8,462 nucleotides of DNA, taken from the NCBI GenBank assembly GCA_031417525.1, contig JANOVT010000222.1, positions 1 to 8,462 on the forward strand, read 5' to 3'. This DNA comes from JAIBBG01 sp031417525. Its GTDB lineage: Bacteria > Bacteroidota > Bacteroidia > Flavobacteriales_D > Sanyastnellaceae. Positions 6,248 through 8,462 of the stretch are shown piece by piece (position 1 is the first letter of the stretch; every line of letters starts with the position of its first letter). Made by a program: the position numbers and the translations under genes. The notes beneath the pieces are model-generated. The model did no database searches and had not been told where the DNA came from. It saw only the letters and a list, made by a program, of their open reading frames with translations.

Positions 6248-6260
6248 GCACTGAAAGTGC
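6248..6260. repeat. REP-like mini-hairpin 2, GCACT-GAA-AGTGC
   Basis: Perfect 5-bp stem GCACT/AGTGC with the same GAA loop as hairpin 1, 36 nt downstream of it. The stems differ in sequence but keep the shape and loop, which suggests a structural element rather than chance. Confidence 0.55.
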
Positions 6261-6515
6261 GGGAACAAATATTAAGCAAAATTCAACGTGGTATCGTGAC
6301 ATGTTCAAAGGGTTTTGACACCTCGAGTATTTCTTGTTGAATGAACTTGTTCACTCCATTTGTGAAAGAATTAAAACAACGACCATTATTCGGATTTAAA
6401 ATTTCCTTTGGCGATTCGATCTGCTAAGTACCAATCAAATTAGAAATTCCTGATAGTCACTTTACCCTTTCATGTCCGTTTTCGAAAAGCGCACTTAGAA
6501 CTACTTTCCATTAGA

Positions 6516-6543
6516 TTGCAAGAATTTATTAATCTTACATTTC
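6516..6543 (+). promoter_or_regulatory. Possible Bacteroidota-type promoter for the 168-aa protein gene
   Basis: TTG at 6516-6518, a 17-nt spacer, then TACATTTC at 6536-6543, one base away from the Bacteroidota -7 consensus TAnnTTTG. It sits 25 nt upstream of ATG 6569, so the expected leader would be short. Seen by eye in AT-rich DNA, where such matches arise easily. Confidence 0.35.
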
Positions 6544-6568
6544 TAACTAACCATTAAGCCGTTTTCAA

Positions 6569-7075
6569 ATGGAAACAAAAGATTGGCTATACGCAATAGG
6601 AATAATTTCAACTTTGGCTGTAAGCCTCATTGCGCTGGTGATCAACATTCGAAATAGAAGGAATGCCATTCGTGAACACCTTTATAAAGAACAAATGAAA
6701 TACTTCCATGATTTGTTTCGAAACTTGAATGAAATCAACAATACCTTTTACGAAGTGGTAAGATTGGGCTTAAACGAAGAGATTTATCAAGGCTTGGATG
6801 CACTTATGGAAAAAACATACGATCACATTGAAGCGAATGATTTTATAACTCCAGATCCATTGTTCAAGCCAATAAATACAGCACTCAAATCAGCTGATGA
6901 TTTATTTTCGGAGACAATCAAAGCGAAAGGCAAGCTAACCAAAGAAGAAATAAAACCATCTCAATCACATTATTTCGAATTGGTAGAAGAAGTTCGAGAA
7001 TTTTTGGGAATTGATAAGTTGTCGGAAGAAAATTTAAAATTACTTAATGGGAGAATGGAAAAGAGGTCTAGGTGA
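6569..7075 (+). CDS. Single-pass membrane protein with helical cytoplasmic domain, unknown function
   Basis: A 168-aa protein that I do not recognise. One N-terminal membrane segment (about 7-26, WLYAIGIISTLAVSLIALVI) is followed at once by a basic stretch (RNRRNAIREH), which by the positive-inside rule puts the rest in the cytoplasm. Residues 35-160 are charged and look almost wholly helical (EQMKYFHDLFRNLNEINN, EEIYQGLDALMEKTYDHIE, SHYFELVEEVREFLG), compatible with a four-helix or coiled bundle. No enzyme motif is visible. ATG 6569 is preceded by AT-rich DNA without Shine-Dalgarno and by a possible promoter at 6516-6543. Base composition is more AT-rich than dxs and rlmN, suggesting acquired DNA. 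The next gene, also a membrane protein, is 313 nt away, too far to claim an operon. Confidence 0.82.
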   Translation: METKDWLYAIGIISTLAVSLIALVINIRNRRNAIREHLYKEQMKYFHDLFRNLNEINNTFYEVVRLGLNEEIYQGLDALMEKTYDHIEANDFITPDPLFKPINTALKSADDLFSETIKAKGKLTKEEIKPSQSHYFELVEEVREFLGIDKLSEENLKLLNGRMEKRSR

Positions 7076-7388
7076 TTGATGTGTCAATATTGGCCTTCTT
7101 AAGGATTCGGAACTAATAATTACATAACTAAAGTAACAATTATAATTGCATCTAAAAAGCAAAAGGATTGCTGGATTAACTTAAAAATTCCAAAGAAAAT
7201 TTGGAGGCTCACTCAAAGCCACATATCATTGCGTTACGAAAGCGGTTACAACTAACAACCTCAGTCACCATAAATCCACTGACCTGTTTCTTAAAATTCC
7301 ATTTTTATATGCTGGATGATATGCTTAAAACAGCACGCTAGATGTATATTCCAACTTTCCCTTCGGTACATATTAATTGATCTTTCCA
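7076..7388. other. 313-base AT-rich gap between the two membrane protein genes
   Basis: No gene, and no convincing promoter or terminator. The only structure seen is a perfect 12-bp palindrome, CAATTATAATTG, at 7137-7148, and a weak 4-bp stem CCTT-CTT-AAGG at 7094-7104 just after the stop of the 168-aa gene. The palindrome could be an operator but AT-rich palindromes are common. Confidence 0.5.
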
Positions 7389-8300
7389 ATGATATTCGCA
7401 AAATTCAACCAACCATCCAATGCCACTAAATTCTGGTGGCGAGCATTGCCGCAAAAGGGATCGGCACATTTTCATGATATGCCATCGCTGTATGGTGTTA
7501 TTTCTCCAATGCTATTTTTTGTACACATCCCAATAACCGCCATCATCATAGGGTTTGAGTTATACGCAACTTTACTAATGCACGATAACGGAATTCCATT
7601 GGGTATCATCATAACCATTCTCGCCATTGAATTTGTTATTGCGTTCGGAATATCTTGCCTCTCTAGCATTATTCGAGGTTATGACAACTCGATTTGGTAT
7701 AGAGAGAAGTGGGTGAGTGATGGAAAAAACTGGAAGGATTGGATTCGAAATGTAGAAATAGATGAGTATAAGGAAGACTCCTCCGAAAAAATTAACAAAA
7801 TCAATAGACTCAATCTCGAAATCCAGGGTTTTGGAAGAAAGAGAAGAAGGAGTAAATTGGTTCAATTTGTTCTTTTCATTATTCTATGTGGCTTTTTTTA
7901 TTACAAGGTGGACAATTACATTTCTCATTTTGGTTTTGACTTCTCTGATTTGGACTTTCGACTCATATTTACCGGATATATAGTTGGTTTGGTGGGCCAC
8001 TCAATGAGCACGGGGAAAGTATTGTCGTGTTTGCTCGGTGTGATTTGGAATACGCTCGATAGCAATGATAATGCTTTAAAGAACGCTGTCTCAGATGACC
8101 ATTGGATAGCCATCATTCCGACCATTTCATTGAAGGAAGACAAAGATGAAAAGCATCAAATTGTGAAAAGGAATAATGTATACTACTTACATAGTACTGG
8201 ATTTATTAACGATGTTGAAGGCGACAAGCTAATTTTTGCACAAGAAGGTACGGGAAAAATGATTGTTGCAACATTTGTCAGGGATTTCCAAATTGATTAG
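7389..8300 (+). CDS. Multi-pass membrane protein, unknown function
   Basis: A 303-aa protein from ATG 7389; an in-frame TTG at 7377 would add four residues but is a weaker start. I do not recognise a family. About four membrane segments are visible: 40-64 (MLFFVHIPITAIIIGFELYA...), 68-92 (IPLGIIITILAIEFVIAFGI), 156-172 (KLVQFVLFIILCGFFYY) and 192-220. Between segments 2 and 3 is a charged ~60-residue loop with a basic cluster GRKRRRSK just before segment 3, predicted cytoplasmic. The C-terminal ~80 residues are soluble and include a strand-rich end (NNVYYLHSTGF, KMIVATFVRDF). The N-terminus has an aromatic WWRALPQKGSAHFHD segment before the first helix. Composition is AT-rich like the 168-aa gene. 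The start of an insertion sequence lies 78 nt downstream, so any former partner gene to the right may be displaced. Confidence 0.82.
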   Translation: MIFAKFNQPSNATKFWWRALPQKGSAHFHDMPSLYGVISPMLFFVHIPITAIIIGFELYATLLMHDNGIPLGIIITILAIEFVIAFGISCLSSIIRGYDNSIWYREKWVSDGKNWKDWIRNVEIDEYKEDSSEKINKINRLNLEIQGFGRKRRRSKLVQFVLFIILCGFFYYKVDNYISHFGFDFSDLDFRLIFTGYIVGLVGHSMSTGKVLSCLLGVIWNTLDSNDNALKNAVSDDHWIAIIPTISLKEDKDEKHQIVKRNNVYYLHSTGFINDVEGDKLIFAQEGTGKMIVATFVRDFQID

Positions 8301-8388
8301 TCGCAGATTAATATGAAAAAGAATGCGTCTACTTGTCCGTACACCAAATTTAGCAGAACGTAAATAGGTTATAATCAGGGGGTGTAGA

Positions 8389-8408
8389 GTTGCTAAAAAT
8401 ATAGCAAC
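8389..8408 (+). promoter_or_regulatory. Perfect hairpin directly abutting the transposase start codon
   Basis: GTTGCTA at 8389-8395 pairs perfectly with TAGCAAC at 8402-8408 around the loop AAAATA. The ATG begins at the next base. In mRNA the stem would cover the ribosome-binding region and could hold down translation, for instance of transcripts reading in from outside the element. Confidence 0.6.
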
Positions 8409-8462
8409 ATGAAGATCGTAGAATTTTTCAAACATTTCCCTGATGAAGCAGCGTGCAAGTCG
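8409..8462 (+). CDS. IS1595-family transposase, N-terminal 18 codons only
   Basis: The 18 visible residues, MKIVEFFKHFPDEAACKS, match the very conserved start of IS1595-family (ISXO2-like) transposases, which usually open M-x-[IL]-x-[ED]-FF-x2-FPDE-x2-C and go on to a zinc-binding segment and a DDE-type domain. Everything after residue 18 lies outside the window, so integrity cannot be judged. There is no Shine-Dalgarno; the ATG follows a hairpin without any spacer. Confidence 0.8.
   Translation, partial: MKIVEFFKHFPDEAACKS

Larger units (their letters stand above)
5624..6568. other. 945-base stretch without a credible gene, mostly repeats
   Basis: Contains the upstream region of the GxxExxY gene (5624-5737), a tandem pair of ~190-nt repeat units (5738-6133), REP-like mini-hairpins (6156-6260) and the leader of the 168-aa protein gene. 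A minus-strand open frame at 5684-5995 merely translates the two repeat copies, giving a duplicated peptide, and is not a gene. From about 6265 to 6510 nothing recognisable was seen. Confidence 0.65.
8378..8462 (+). mobile_element. Left end of an IS1595-type insertion sequence, cut by window edge
   Basis: The presumed terminal inverted repeat starts GGGGGTGTAGAG at 8378; many IS1595-family ends begin with a G-run. It is followed by a hairpin and the transposase start. The 8 bases before it, TATAATCA, would be the target duplication if the usual 8-bp duplication holds. The right end is outside the window, so the border is inferred. Confidence 0.7.

Noticed and set aside
7137..7148. CAATTATAATTG palindrome as an operator for the 303-aa gene
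   Set aside because: It is a perfect 12-bp palindrome but lies ~240 nt from the start codon in AT-rich DNA, with no second copy; too weak to claim.
7377..7388. TTG codon as start of the 303-aa membrane protein
   Set aside because: An ATG four codons later is the stronger start and no ribosome-binding sequence favours the TTG.

Overview
The window looks like a piece of a Bacteroidota chromosome. The main evidence is indirect: starts lack clear Shine-Dalgarno sequences, there is a GxxExxY-family nuclease gene set among 'ATCAGGATTTTCAGG'-type repeats as is common in that phylum, there are small exported Lys-rich proteins, and an IS1595-type transposase starts at the right edge. No rRNA, tRNA or CRISPR array was found. 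Species cannot be named from this sequence.

Left part (1-2221) is read on the minus strand. It holds most of rlmN (a 23S rRNA/tRNA m2A methyltransferase, cut by the left edge). Upstream of it are two short exported proteins (118 and 123 aa) that share an exactly spaced C-terminal motif and look like diverged paralogues. Between these two lies a 474-base non-coding stretch carrying a duplicated module of heptanucleotide repeats plus a ~39-nt element.

Middle part (2395-4943) is read on the plus strand. A small bactofilin-like beta-helix protein runs into a large octamer-based inverted repeat, followed by a complete dxs (1-deoxy-D-xylulose-5-phosphate synthase, first step of the non-mevalonate isoprenoid pathway).

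Repeat region (5057-6260): a minus-strand GxxExxY PD-(D/E)XK nuclease gene is bracketed by three members of one hairpin repeat family, one on the left and a tandem pair on the right. REP-like mini-hairpins follow. This gene-plus-repeats cassette is the most interesting structure in the window.

Right part (6569-8300) is visibly more AT-rich and holds two unrecognised membrane proteins on the plus strand: a 168-aa single-pass protein and a 303-aa protein with about four membrane segments. An IS1595-type insertion sequence begins at about 8378 and runs off the right edge. This part looks like accessory DNA beside a housekeeping core (rlmN, dxs). No functional link between the core genes is evident beyond adjacency.
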